From Candidatus Njordarchaeota archaeon (GTDB lineage Archaea; Asgardarchaeota; Njordarchaeia; Njordarchaeales; Njordarchaeaceae), in contig JAHKLG010000029.1 in the NCBI GenBank assembly GCA_029856625.1, forward strand, positions 1-12,761: a DNA stretch of 12,761 nt, given 5' to 3'. A model generated the notes under the pieces. That model searched no databases, was not told the DNA's origin, and worked only from the letters and a program-made list of their open reading frames with translations. This document shows, piece after piece, positions 1 through 7,228 of this stretch. Numbering within the stretch: the first letter of the stretch is position 1; each line of letters begins with the position of its first letter. Made by a program: the position numbers and the translations under genes.

Positions 1-413
1 AGAGTTAAAAGGGGTATCATGATACCAGAGATCAATAAAAGGAATGGAAGACGAGAATATGAGATTTTTTGCGCAAAATATATGAAGCCAAATACTTCAT
101 AGAGAAAGAAGATAACCAAGCTCATTAAGAATAGAAAAACAAAAATTGTGGAGATAACAATACTATATTCTAATGTCGTACCTAGCTTTCTCGTTTTAGA
201 AAGCTCTCTTGTGAACGGGATAGTGATAAAGGCTGAAATTTGAGAGAATAGAAGGGATTGAAAACCTAATAGTATGCCTCTTATTCCGTATAACTCTGGT
301 CCTAGAAAACTCATTACTATTAGTGAAATACCCATTTGGATGAGTAGAGAGACGTAATTAGCAATGCCGAGTATCGCTCCTCCTTTCGCAATGATATAAG
401 CTTCTTTGCCCAT
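1..413 (-). CDS. Polysaccharide flippase (MOP/Wzx-like), N-terminal part
   Basis: A leftward reading frame is open from an ATG at 413-411 to the window edge, giving 137 complete codons starting MGKEAYIIAKGG. It encodes hydrophobic helices with short polar loops, and the opening pattern (polar start, then KGGAILGIANYVSLLIQ and an FLGPELYGIRG loop) resembles the first helices of MOP-superfamily flippases that move lipid-linked oligosaccharides across the membrane. Such proteins are normally 400-500 residues with 12-14 helices, so roughly two thirds is missing to the left. The start is supported by AAGGAG (426-421) 7 nt upstream. It lies 36 nt after the stop of the glycosyltransferase gene and is probably the third gene of that leftward unit. 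Family identity rests on pattern and context; another multi-pass membrane protein is possible. Confidence 0.72.
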   Translation of the reverse strand, partial: MGKEAYIIAKGGAILGIANYVSLLIQMGISLIVMSFLGPELYGIRGILLGFQSLLFSQISAFITIPFTRELSKTRKLGTTLEYSIVISTIFVFLFLMSLVIFFLYEVFGFIYFAQKISYSRLPFLLLISGIMIPLLT

Positions 414-449
414 GCTTGATCTCCTTAAAATATCAATTGCTAAGAATAC

Positions 450-1229
450 TTAGCCTTGCAGAAGGGACTGATAGATACTAAACAATTTTCTTACAACAAC
501 ATCTGGATAATGCTCTTCTGGCAGTTTTTCAATCATTTTACCGTCCCATCTAATTACTTTTAATCCACAAGCTAATGCCTCAAGACCCGTCTTGCTTAGT
601 GATGGAATCTCTGTTCTATCGATGTAATGAGAATATCTGTTCAATACCTCGGGCAATTTCCTGTAAGGAATATTCCTTTCAAGAAATTCAAGTGCAAGTC
701 CGTATTTGTCCGCATACTCCTTTGCCTTTTTTTCATCTAAGTAATAGAGAAAAGCTAAAGCAGTATTTTGCTTCTTTTTGACGCCAGAAATCGGATGAAA
801 AAGGTCTATGTCTACAGGATTTGGTAGGTAAATAGCTTGTTCAGGAGTGTCCGTTTCACAAAGATCTTTCGTTGAAAAGAAAATGATATCCGCCCTTTTC
901 CAATACTTCTTCCTCTGTGACCATTTATTACGTATTTTACTACCATGATAATGAATTATTAGAGGTTTTTTCGGATATATTCTCCTGAGAATTGGGAGTA
1001 GGATATCTAAATCATGAATATGAATAATGTCAAACTTCCTAGCGAGCCAAATAATTTTAAGAATAAACCTATATGAACTACAATCCCATAATTCCCCATA
1101 TACTGTGAAACCAAATTTATCAAACTTCTTCCTATGCACTACTAAACTTTCAGTTGAAAACAAACGATCCATGAATTTAGCAATTATACTAGCTACTCCT
1201 GCTGTATTCCATACATGTAATATCCGCAA
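450..1229 (-). CDS. Compact GT4-like glycosyltransferase
   Basis: The 259-residue protein looks like a GT-B fold glycosyltransferase of family GT4, transferring a sugar from an activated donor to a growing surface glycan in the cytoplasm. The N-terminal half shows the usual Rossmann signatures: MRILHVWNTAGVAS (1-14), DIIHIHD (67-73), KPLIIHYHGSKIR (88-100), ADIIFFSTKDL (113-123) and AIYLPNPVDIDLFHP (132-146). The C-terminal donor domain is much shortened, with IPYRKLPEVLNRYSHYID (187-204) leading into SKTGLEALACG (212-222), the end of the GT4 donor-site motif. Usual length is 350-400 residues, yet the frame is intact, so this is a short subfamily and not a visible frameshift. The start is TTG, chosen because GGTGAT lies just upstream and overlaps the stop of the preceding sulfatase-like gene, suggesting translational coupling. 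Donor and acceptor cannot be told. Confidence 0.85.
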   Translation of the reverse strand: MRILHVWNTAGVASIIAKFMDRLFSTESLVVHRKKFDKFGFTVYGELWDCSSYRFILKIIWLARKFDIIHIHDLDILLPILRRIYPKKPLIIHYHGSKIRNKWSQRKKYWKRADIIFFSTKDLCETDTPEQAIYLPNPVDIDLFHPISGVKKKQNTALAFLYYLDEKKAKEYADKYGLALEFLERNIPYRKLPEVLNRYSHYIDRTEIPSLSKTGLEALACGLKVIRWDGKMIEKLPEEHYPDVVVRKLFSIYQSLLQG

Positions 1230-1230
1230 A

Positions 1231-1238
1231 CGATCACC
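1231..1238 (-). promoter_or_regulatory. Ribosome binding site overlapping the upstream stop codon
   Basis: Read leftward, the bases GGTGATCG contain the archaeal-type Shine-Dalgarno GGTGAT. The TGA stop of the sulfatase-like gene (1236-1234) lies inside it, and the TTG start of the glycosyltransferase follows at 1229. This decides the TTG start, since no ATG lies nearby in that frame, and implies coupled translation. Confidence 0.7.
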
Positions 1239-2679
1239 AGCTCTTACTCTGTCTTTTCATTTGAAGTATCCTTAGATATAATCTCTGAAGATGATGAGTC
1301 TTTTTTTCCATCTCTATATGCTCTAAGATTTTTTTACGAAGCATCTTTTTTATACTCTGTTCCTCCTCGGCTAAATTTTCTCTTTCCATTGGATCCTTTT
1401 TCAGATTATAGAGTTCCTCGGAATTATCTGGATTAAGGATGTATTTCCATGTATCATAAATACATGCTATTCGCCTACACTTTTCATCAAACCTTATTAT
1501 CTGCCTTCTATGCTTCCGTGCATTAATATTTCCTCTCATAGTGTCTTCGCTAATTATAATTCTTTTTTCAGAGAACGGCCGATTATTAAAGATAGCCTCA
1601 CTAAGATCAAGGCCTTTATAATTCGCTGGTCTATCAATAATTCCTAACAAGCTTAAAAGCGTGGGTGCTAAATCAATTAAACTTACAGGCTCATTTACTT
1701 TTCTCGCTTTTGTCTCGGGACAAGTGATTATTAAGGGAACATGGATTAGTTCTTCATATAGATGTTCACCATGGCCAAAAATACCATGTTCAAAGAATTC
1801 CTGACCATGATCACTAGTTATAACAAAAATGGTATTTTCAAAAGTGATATCAAATCTCGTTAACCCCTCAATAAGATCGCCAATAGCCTTATCAATTCTG
1901 AGAATAGATTTTATATATCTCTCCTTAATGAAATCAAGTTCTTTCTCTGAAAGGGAAATTTTCCTCGAAATTTTCTTAAATATCTTAAGAGCTAATACTT
2001 TGTCCCATAACCCTTCATATAATGGACTAAAAGGCTCATGCGCATCCATATAATGTATCCAGAAAAAGATTGGCTTCTTATCTCCAAACTTCTGTATAGT
2101 TCTCTCTAACAGAGATAACGCTCCTTTATTTAACTCATCAGCAGTTAAGTAAGCATTAATTTCTTTTCCAAGAAAGCTTATCTCAAACATGTCTATGAGA
2201 AAATCATATGGTGTAGCTCTTAACTTGTGCCTCAGGAGTCTTAAGAACGAGATTCTCTTAAGAATATTCCTTATATTTTGATTATTTTTCCTCCTTTTAT
2301 TAATAGGTTTTGAGAAATCGTCTACAAAGACGGTGAAACCTTTATGAAAATTAAAGTAACGAGTTAACCATGCATTTGTCTGACATGATATTGTTATATA
2401 ATCATGCCTAGCCAGTATTTTTGGAAACGGAATTCTAGGAGAGAAGTTTAAGTAGCCACCATACATAAAGGGATAAGAAGAAGTTAGTAGCGAGACAACC
2501 GATGGTGGCGTCCATGAACTAACTGCATAAGCTCTAGTAAAAAATAATCCCTTTTGAGTTATAGATGCGATATTGGGAAGAAGATTATGCCGAAGGAGAT
2601 TAGAAAAAATATCGTATCTGAGGCAATCTATTGTTATAAGAATAAGATTTTTCCGAACATTCTCAGAATTTTCTTGCAT
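1234..2679 (-). CDS. Sulfatase/alkaline phosphatase superfamily enzyme with Thr at the catalytic position
   Basis: The 481-residue protein belongs to the sulfatase family (PF00884-like) of the alkaline phosphatase superfamily. Metal-site motifs are visible: ITIDCLRYD (15-23, Asp18), HYMDAHEP (209-216), SDHGQEFFEHG (288-298, Asp289/His290) and GHGEHLYEE (301 on, His302), with the domain end at VSLIDLAPTLLSLLG. Where sulfatases have Cys/Ser-x-Pro-Ser-Arg, this has Thr57-Pro-Pro-Ser60-Val61, so the Cys/Ser converted to formylglycine is absent and the Arg is lost. Thr is the nucleophile in related phosphoethanolamine and glycerol-phosphate transferases, so a phosphotransferase or phosphodiesterase role on the glycan is as plausible as sulfate hydrolysis. 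No signal peptide or membrane helix is seen, implying a cytoplasmic enzyme. The ATG at 2679 has AGGG 7 nt upstream. It is the first gene of the leftward unit with the glycosyltransferase and flippase. Confidence 0.88.
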   Translation of the reverse strand: MQENSENVRKNLILITIDCLRYDIFSNLLRHNLLPNIASITQKGLFFTRAYAVSSWTPPSVVSLLTSSYPFMYGGYLNFSPRIPFPKILARHDYITISCQTNAWLTRYFNFHKGFTVFVDDFSKPINKRRKNNQNIRNILKRISFLRLLRHKLRATPYDFLIDMFEISFLGKEINAYLTADELNKGALSLLERTIQKFGDKKPIFFWIHYMDAHEPFSPLYEGLWDKVLALKIFKKISRKISLSEKELDFIKERYIKSILRIDKAIGDLIEGLTRFDITFENTIFVITSDHGQEFFEHGIFGHGEHLYEELIHVPLIITCPETKARKVNEPVSLIDLAPTLLSLLGIIDRPANYKGLDLSEAIFNNRPFSEKRIIISEDTMRGNINARKHRRQIIRFDEKCRRIACIYDTWKYILNPDNSEELYNLKKDPMERENLAEEEQSIKKMLRKKILEHIEMEKKTHHLQRLYLRILQMKRQSKSW

Positions 2680-2947
2680 TCTTTTTCCCTAATCAATGAC
2701 TTATTGAATTTAATGGCTGGTCTAAGGATTTTTAATACTATTATCAGATTATGACTAAAAGATACTACTGAAGCCAGATATAATAGCTTAGCATAATCGA
2801 CTTTAAAATTGAAAACCCATGTGAAGAACGAGATTATATGGAAAGGATATTAATAAGGAGATTTCTCATTGCACATCTTAGTTATCATTATTATTTATTA
2901 ATGAGAATAGCCAGCCAGCATAAACGAATCTATAAAGGTTTTGTTTT
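2680..2947. promoter_or_regulatory. Divergent intergenic region with two promoter candidates
   Basis: This 268-bp AT-rich gap separates the two halves of the glycan locus. A leftward TATA-like box (TATTAAAAATC, 2738-2728) sits about 48 nt before the sulfatase-like start. A rightward one (TTATTTATTA, 2891-2900) sits about 47 nt before the glycosyltransferase ATG at 2948, where AAGGT (2935-2939) serves as ribosome site 8 nt from the start. The matching spacings suit archaeal TATA/TFB promoters with leaders of 20-30 nt. The calls rest on composition and spacing only. No tRNA-like fold or strong palindrome was noticed. Confidence 0.4.
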
Positions 2948-3988
2948 ATGATCATAGCAATACTATCATACGAGTTCCAGCGCCATCCACGTGCAAAGAG
3001 AATTGCCAAAACTTTGAAAAAGAATGGTTTTAAAGTCAGGCAATGGGGTGCTAGAAAAGTTTTTTTACGTGGTCCTAGAATATTACGTGCGATTCTTAAT
3101 TATTTATTTGCCTTCTTTGAGATTTGTTTTATTAATGCAGATGTTTACTGGGTCGAAAACATTCCTGACATAATATATCTGGGCATTCCCTTCCTTGGAA
3201 GGGTATATGTATATGATAGGAGAAGTCCTTGGGCCAAGCAACTTCAATTAGAATTCCGCTCTGGTTTTTTAGTAAGGATCGCACGCATTGTGGAAAATAT
3301 AATGATTAGATTCGCTAAGCATATTGTGGTCCCCTCAACTCCCATGAAATATGAGTTTGATTATAAGAAACCAGTCACAGTTATACCAAATTTTCCAGAG
3401 GAAAGCTTCAAGAAAAAACCTACAAGAAATTTGCGCCAAGAGCTAAACATTCCTGCCACGAGAAAAATCTTCATTTATGTGGGTAAACTCAGTAAAATTG
3501 AAGGCACAGACCTCCTTCCAGAAGTAGCTAATGCATTAAAGGGGTTAAATGCCGAACTCTGGATTGTAGGTGATGGTCCTGCCAGACATATTGTTGAGAG
3601 AATAGTTAAGAAGCACAACCATGTGAGATGGTTTGGATGGGTTCAGAGAGATAAATTGGCCGATTATATTACTGCCGCGGATTATGGTTTGGTCCCTCGG
3701 CATAAAACGCCCTTTAGTATCTTCTATAATCATGAGGGGATCCATAAAATAGGAGAATATTTTATATATGGTAAACCCGTGATTGCTTGTGGGATAGCGC
3801 CCTCACCATATTATCTAGTTACAGAACCAGATAATTACGCTGAGACGATTGCCCGAGTCGCAAAGGGGGAAATAGAGCCTCCAAAGCCTCCTCATAATCT
3901 TACGTGGGAAAAATATTGTGAAAAAGCTATTATTGATGTGATATCCGCACTATTTGAGAATAGCATTCAAAAGGTCGGGAAATACTAA
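2948..3988 (+). CDS. GT4-like glycosyltransferase
   Basis: The 346-residue protein is a full-length GT-B glycosyltransferase resembling family GT4. The acceptor domain starts MIIAILSYEFQRHPRAKRIA (1-20) and includes ADVYWVENIPDIIYLGI (64-80), AKHIVVPST (123-131) and VTVIPNFPEESF (143-154). The donor domain starts near 170 with IFIYVGKLSKIEGTDLL (174-190), then AELWIVGDGP (202-211), VRWFGWV (226-232) and the donor-site region HEGIHKIGEYFIYGKPVIACG (262-282), where Glu263 and Glu270 may play the GT4 EX7E role in a slightly shortened form. It is probably cytoplasmic and extends a lipid-linked or surface glycan. The ATG is supported by AAGGT 8 nt upstream. It opens the rightward unit and ends 18 nt before the acyltransferase start. 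Sugar specificity is unknown. Confidence 0.9.
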   Translation: MIIAILSYEFQRHPRAKRIAKTLKKNGFKVRQWGARKVFLRGPRILRAILNYLFAFFEICFINADVYWVENIPDIIYLGIPFLGRVYVYDRRSPWAKQLQLEFRSGFLVRIARIVENIMIRFAKHIVVPSTPMKYEFDYKKPVTVIPNFPEESFKKKPTRNLRQELNIPATRKIFIYVGKLSKIEGTDLLPEVANALKGLNAELWIVGDGPARHIVERIVKKHNHVRWFGWVQRDKLADYITAADYGLVPRHKTPFSIFYNHEGIHKIGEYFIYGKPVIACGIAPSPYYLVTEPDNYAETIARVAKGEIEPPKPPHNLTWEKYCEKAIIDVISALFENSIQKVGKY

Positions 3989-4006
3989 TTCTACACGGTG
4001 TGTCTT

Positions 4007-4723
4007 ATGATACGTTTTATTTCTCCAAAGGCCAAAATCGGGAAGAGAGTTTATATTAGTTGGTCAGTGCAGATCTTGGGACCAACTATAATTGGGGATA
4101 ACTCTATAATCAGCTCGAATGTTATAATAGGTTATCCAAGGAAAGCGAGCTTGCTTAAAGTATTAAATCTGGATAAATCGAGACCAGAGATCTTAGACTC
4201 TATCACAGAAGGAGTAAAAATCGGTTCTAGCGCAATAATAAGGGCTGGGACAATTATCTATGAAAATGTGCGTATTGGAAATAATCTTGAGACTGGTCAT
4301 AATGTTCTGATACGTGAGGATACGATTATAGGCTCAAATACGAAGATAGGCACAGGAACTGTTATTGATGGCAAGACAAGAATAGGTAACAATGTTAATA
4401 TCCAGAGTAATGTGTATATCCCCCTATTAACTGTTATCGAGGATGATGTATTTATTGGTCCTGGGGCAATAATTCTAAATGACAAGTATCCACCAAGTAA
4501 GAAGCTTGTAGGTGTGACTATTAAAAGAGGAGCCGTGATTGGTGGAGGCTCTGTGATATTACCCGGAGTAACAATTGGGGAGAGAGCAGTTGTTGGTGCT
4601 GGATCTGTTGTGACGAAGGACGTTCCTCCAGAAACTGTTGTGATTGGCGCACCTGCGAGAGAATACGCTAAGAGAGAAGATTTTGATGCAAAAAAGAGAT
4701 TATATGAGGAATCCAAATATTAA
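4007..4723 (+). CDS. Hexapeptide-repeat (left-handed beta-helix) acyltransferase, likely sugar N-acetyltransferase
   Basis: The 238-residue protein is built from [LIV]-G-x4 hexapeptide repeats in two tracts (about 1-42 and 66-217), separated by a non-repeat loop at 43-65. The later part (GHNVLIRED 97-105; FIGPGAIILNDKYP 149-162; VGAGSVVTKDVPPETVVIGAPAR 196-218) resembles sugar N-acetyltransferases of the WbpD/WlbB type, which acetylate an amino group on a UDP-sugar using acetyl-CoA; His98 is a candidate general base. The C-terminal 20 residues are a charged helix-like tail. The ATG at 4007 is preferred over the GTG at 3998 because GGTG (3997-4000) then acts as ribosome site 6 nt upstream. It lies between a glycosyltransferase and a DUF354 gene, which fits amino-sugar modification in glycan synthesis. 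Matching aminotransferase and dehydrogenase genes are absent here, and O-acetylation or succinylation is also possible. Confidence 0.9.
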   Translation: MIRFISPKAKIGKRVYISWSVQILGPTIIGDNSIISSNVIIGYPRKASLLKVLNLDKSRPEILDSITEGVKIGSSAIIRAGTIIYENVRIGNNLETGHNVLIREDTIIGSNTKIGTGTVIDGKTRIGNNVNIQSNVYIPLLTVIEDDVFIGPGAIILNDKYPPSKKLVGVTIKRGAVIGGGSVILPGVTIGERAVVGAGSVVTKDVPPETVVIGAPAREYAKREDFDAKKRLYEESKY

Positions 4724-4748
4724 GAATTCCACTAGGAGATTGGTAGGA

Positions 4749-5828
4749 ATGCTACAGAGGGTTTGGGTTGATGCGTTAACGCCTAAACAATTACTTTTTT
4801 TCTCAAAACTAGTTGAGAAACTTGAGAGAAAAGGTCTTCAAGTCCTCTTTACTACAAGAGCTTATAGGGAAGTTCTTGGTCTTAGGGAGATAAAGGGTAT
4901 TGAGTGTATTGTGGTTGGTAAACATGGGGGTAGAGATTTAGAAAGCAAATTGATTGCTAGTATTGAGAGGATGCGTGAACTTATTTCTCTTGTCAAAGAA
5001 TGGAAGCCAGATATTACGATTTCACACTCTTCACCAGAAGCCTCAAGAGTATCGTTTGGTCTTCGAATTCCCCATTTATGCGTTAATGATTCCCCTCATT
5101 CTATTTATGTTGCAAAATTAACCATCCCTCTCTCACAATACTTATTTACGCCCTGGATAATCCCTAAGCGAATTTGGACACGATTCGGTATAGATTCTAG
5201 TAGGATAATCCACTATAAAGGGTTAGATCCCGTAGCCTGGCTTAAGGAGTTCAGTTTTTCACCAAGAGTATTAAAAGAATTAGGGATAAGTGGAAAGAGA
5301 GATATAATCGTTATACGCGAAACAGAAAGTTTTGCCTCTTATCTCCTAGATGCTGTAAAAACATTAGCTCCCATTACTGATAGTATTCTCCCGCCTCTTC
5401 TAAAGCAATTTCAAGATAACATCGATATTGTTATTTTACCTCGATATGATGAGCAAGTATTGTATTTAAAAGAAAAGAAATTACCTGATAACGTCATTAT
5501 AGCAGATAAAGTCGTTGATGCCACTAGTCTCCTATACTACTCAACGCTTTTAATCGGGGGCGGTGGAACAATGAATATTGAGGCAGCCTTGCTGGGAAAA
5601 CCCGTTATTTCCGTGTATCCTGGTAAGACAACTATGATTGAGCAGTATCTAATAAAGAAGAAAGTTATCTTTAGACCACGCTCTGTTAAAGAGGTTATCG
5701 CGTTTTCTCAAAAAATACTTCAAGAAAAAAAGTTAAGAGAAGGAATACGGTCACGCGGATTAAAACTTTTTAGATCCATGGAAAATCCAGTTAACGCAAT
5801 ATTAAAGGAAATTATGCAAAGATTTTGA
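4749..5828 (+). CDS. DUF354 family protein (GT-B/UDP-GlcNAc 2-epimerase-like)
   Basis: The 359-residue protein matches the pattern of DUF354 (PF04007), a family of unproven function related in fold to GT-B glycosyltransferases and UDP-GlcNAc 2-epimerases, seen in archaeal and bacterial glycan loci. Visible features are the start MLQRVWVDALTPKQLLFF, KPDITISHSSPEASRVSFG (86-104), PHLCVNDSPHS (108-118), DIIVIRETES (185-194) and the glycine-rich signature GGGGTMNIEAALLGKP (270-285) that in related folds contacts the nucleotide-sugar phosphates. The ATG at 4749 was chosen because the conserved VWVDALTPK block normally sits at the very N-terminus and AGGAG lies 10 nt upstream. An ATG at 4704, inside the previous gene, and a TTG at 4644 are less likely. 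It is third in the rightward unit, 25 nt after the acyltransferase. No signal peptide or helix anchor is seen. Confidence 0.85.
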   Translation: MLQRVWVDALTPKQLLFFSKLVEKLERKGLQVLFTTRAYREVLGLREIKGIECIVVGKHGGRDLESKLIASIERMRELISLVKEWKPDITISHSSPEASRVSFGLRIPHLCVNDSPHSIYVAKLTIPLSQYLFTPWIIPKRIWTRFGIDSSRIIHYKGLDPVAWLKEFSFSPRVLKELGISGKRDIIVIRETESFASYLLDAVKTLAPITDSILPPLLKQFQDNIDIVILPRYDEQVLYLKEKKLPDNVIIADKVVDATSLLYYSTLLIGGGGTMNIEAALLGKPVISVYPGKTTMIEQYLIKKKVIFRPRSVKEVIAFSQKILQEKKLREGIRSRGLKLFRSMENPVNAILKEIMQRF

Positions 5829-5830
5829 GT

Positions 5831-7159
5831 TTATTTAGGTTTGGAGGGGAAAACTCTAAATCCCAAGAACTCCGCCTCGTCACCTAAGAACTCCTCTATT
5901 CTCAACAATTGGTTATACTTCGCTGTTCTCTCCCCCCGTGCTGGTGCTCCTGTTTTAATAATGCCCGTCTGGAGTCCAACAGCTAGATCGGCAATTGATG
6001 AATCCTCAGACTCTCCGCTTCTATGACTCATTATAGTCTTATAATCACTCCTCTTTGCTAATTCCACAACTTCTATTGTCTCGCTAAGAGTTCCTATTTG
6101 ATTTGGCTTTATAAGAATAGCATTTGCGGCTCCAATTTCTATTCCCTTAGACAATCTCTTCTTATTAGTTACGAATAAGTCATCACCGACAATTAGAATT
6201 CTCTTACCAATCTCTCTGGTTAATTGAGCAAAGCCCTCAAAATCATTTTCTTCTAAGGGATCTTCGATACTTACTATCGGATACTCCTCAATAAGTTCTC
6301 TAAAGAAATCAATCAATTCTTCTCTGGACAGCTCTTTCCCATCAATTCTGTATACTTTCTTAGATTCATCATAGAAAGATGATGATGCGGCGTCTAGAGC
6401 GAGAGCTACTACATCATGCGAATAACCTGCTTCCTCAATCGCTTTTAGTAGGATATCAAGAGCTTCTTTAGTATTCTTCATAGGAGGAGCGAATCCTCCC
6501 TCATCACCAACATTAATAGCTGACTTACCATACGTCCTCTTTAGTAACTCCTTCAGTTTATAATATACTTCACATCCAATCCTTAATGCTTCTGAGAATT
6601 TATCTGCTCCCGCGGGGACGATCATGAACTCTTGTATAGCTAACTCATTACCAGCATGCTTACCACCATTAATGATGTTCATCAGGGGTACAGGCAAAAG
6701 CCTAGCCCTGCGACCCCCAATATACCAAAAAAATGGCATACCATAAGTATCCGCAGCAGCTTTGGCTACAGCAAGAGATGTTGCTACAATGGCATTTGCT
6801 CCAATGCGTGCTTTATTTGGAGTACCGTCAAGCTCTATTAATCTTCGATCTATTATCCATTGTTTTCTAGAATCCATACCTATTAATTCATCAGCTACCT
6901 CCGTATTAATGAGATGAACCGCCGTATATACGGCCTTTCCAAAGAATCTCTTATCAGAGCTATCTCTTTTCTCTATAGCTTCATACTTACCCTTAGAAGC
7001 TCCCGCGGGGGCTATTGCTCTTCCAACCCCATTACCCTGCGTTACTACTTCCACTTCTACCGTTGGGTTACCCCTAGAATCAATCACCTGTCTTGCTTTA
7101 AGTAACACAATTTCAAAATTAGCATCCGAGTCTATAAGTAATAGAGATGGAAAAGACAT
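5831..7159 (-). CDS. eno: Enolase (phosphopyruvate hydratase)
   Basis: The 442-residue cytoplasmic enzyme interconverts 2-phosphoglycerate and phosphoenolpyruvate in glycolysis and gluconeogenesis. All hallmark elements are intact: ARQVIDSRGNPTVEVEV (22-38), the mobile loop PAGASKGKYEA (51-61), NGGKHAGNELAIQEFM (164-179, with Glu177), GDEGGFAP (218-225, catalytic Glu220), metal ligands Asp256 (ALDAASSS), Glu299 (SIEDPLEE) and Asp326 (VGDDLF), catalytic Lys351 (LIKPNQIGT), SHRSGE (378-383) and Lys402 (GIIKTGAPARGERTAKYNQ). The ATG at 7159 was chosen because GGGTGA (7172-7167) lies 7 nt upstream. It leaves about 15 extra N-terminal residues before the usual FEIV start; a TTG at 7204 would overlap the promoter area. 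It lies downstream of the transporter gene and ends 2 nt from the convergent DUF354 stop. It looks like a housekeeping gene next to the glycan locus. Confidence 0.98.
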   Translation of the reverse strand: MSFPSLLLIDSDANFEIVLLKARQVIDSRGNPTVEVEVVTQGNGVGRAIAPAGASKGKYEAIEKRDSSDKRFFGKAVYTAVHLINTEVADELIGMDSRKQWIIDRRLIELDGTPNKARIGANAIVATSLAVAKAAADTYGMPFFWYIGGRRARLLPVPLMNIINGGKHAGNELAIQEFMIVPAGADKFSEALRIGCEVYYKLKELLKRTYGKSAINVGDEGGFAPPMKNTKEALDILLKAIEEAGYSHDVVALALDAASSSFYDESKKVYRIDGKELSREELIDFFRELIEEYPIVSIEDPLEENDFEGFAQLTREIGKRILIVGDDLFVTNKKRLSKGIEIGAANAILIKPNQIGTLSETIEVVELAKRSDYKTIMSHRSGESEDSSIADLAVGLQTGIIKTGAPARGERTAKYNQLLRIEEFLGDEAEFLGFRVFPSKPK

Positions 7160-7214
7160 TTTCAGGTCACCCTGATAACTTTCAAATCTAAATCCTAGAT
7201 GCAAGATATAAAAA
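7160..7214 (-). promoter_or_regulatory. Enolase promoter and ribosome binding site
   Basis: Read leftward, TTTTTATAT (7214-7206) is a good archaeal TATA box about 46 nt before the enolase ATG, predicting a transcript start near 7185 and a leader of about 25 nt. The leader carries GGGTGA (7172-7167) 7 nt from the ATG. The T-run of the box follows the transporter stop at 7229 by 14 nt, so it might also weakly end transcription of that gene. Based on motif and spacing only. Confidence 0.55.
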
Positions 7215-7228
7215 TGCCCGCACTTTTA

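Noticed and set aside
2931..2938. TATAAAGG as a TATA box for the glycosyltransferase gene
   Set aside because: It ends only 9 nt before the ATG, which would put the transcript start inside the coding region. Its AAGG portion fits the ribosome site better.
2680..2947. A tRNA or structured RNA in the largest intergenic gap
   Set aside because: No cloverleaf-like arms or T-loop consensus were seen on either strand; the same holds for 8816-8965.
2838..2951. A 37-codon ORF whose TGA overlaps the ATG of the glycosyltransferase at 2948 (ATGA)
   Set aside because: It has no clear ribosome site or recognisable motif and covers the candidate TATA box, so a translated leader peptide is unlikely, though the ATGA overlap is neat.
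4297..4716. A 139-codon leftward open frame opposite the acyltransferase gene
   Set aside because: It lies wholly within the hexapeptide-repeat gene; regular repeat codons often leave the antisense frame open. The translation shows no known motif and no ribosome site.
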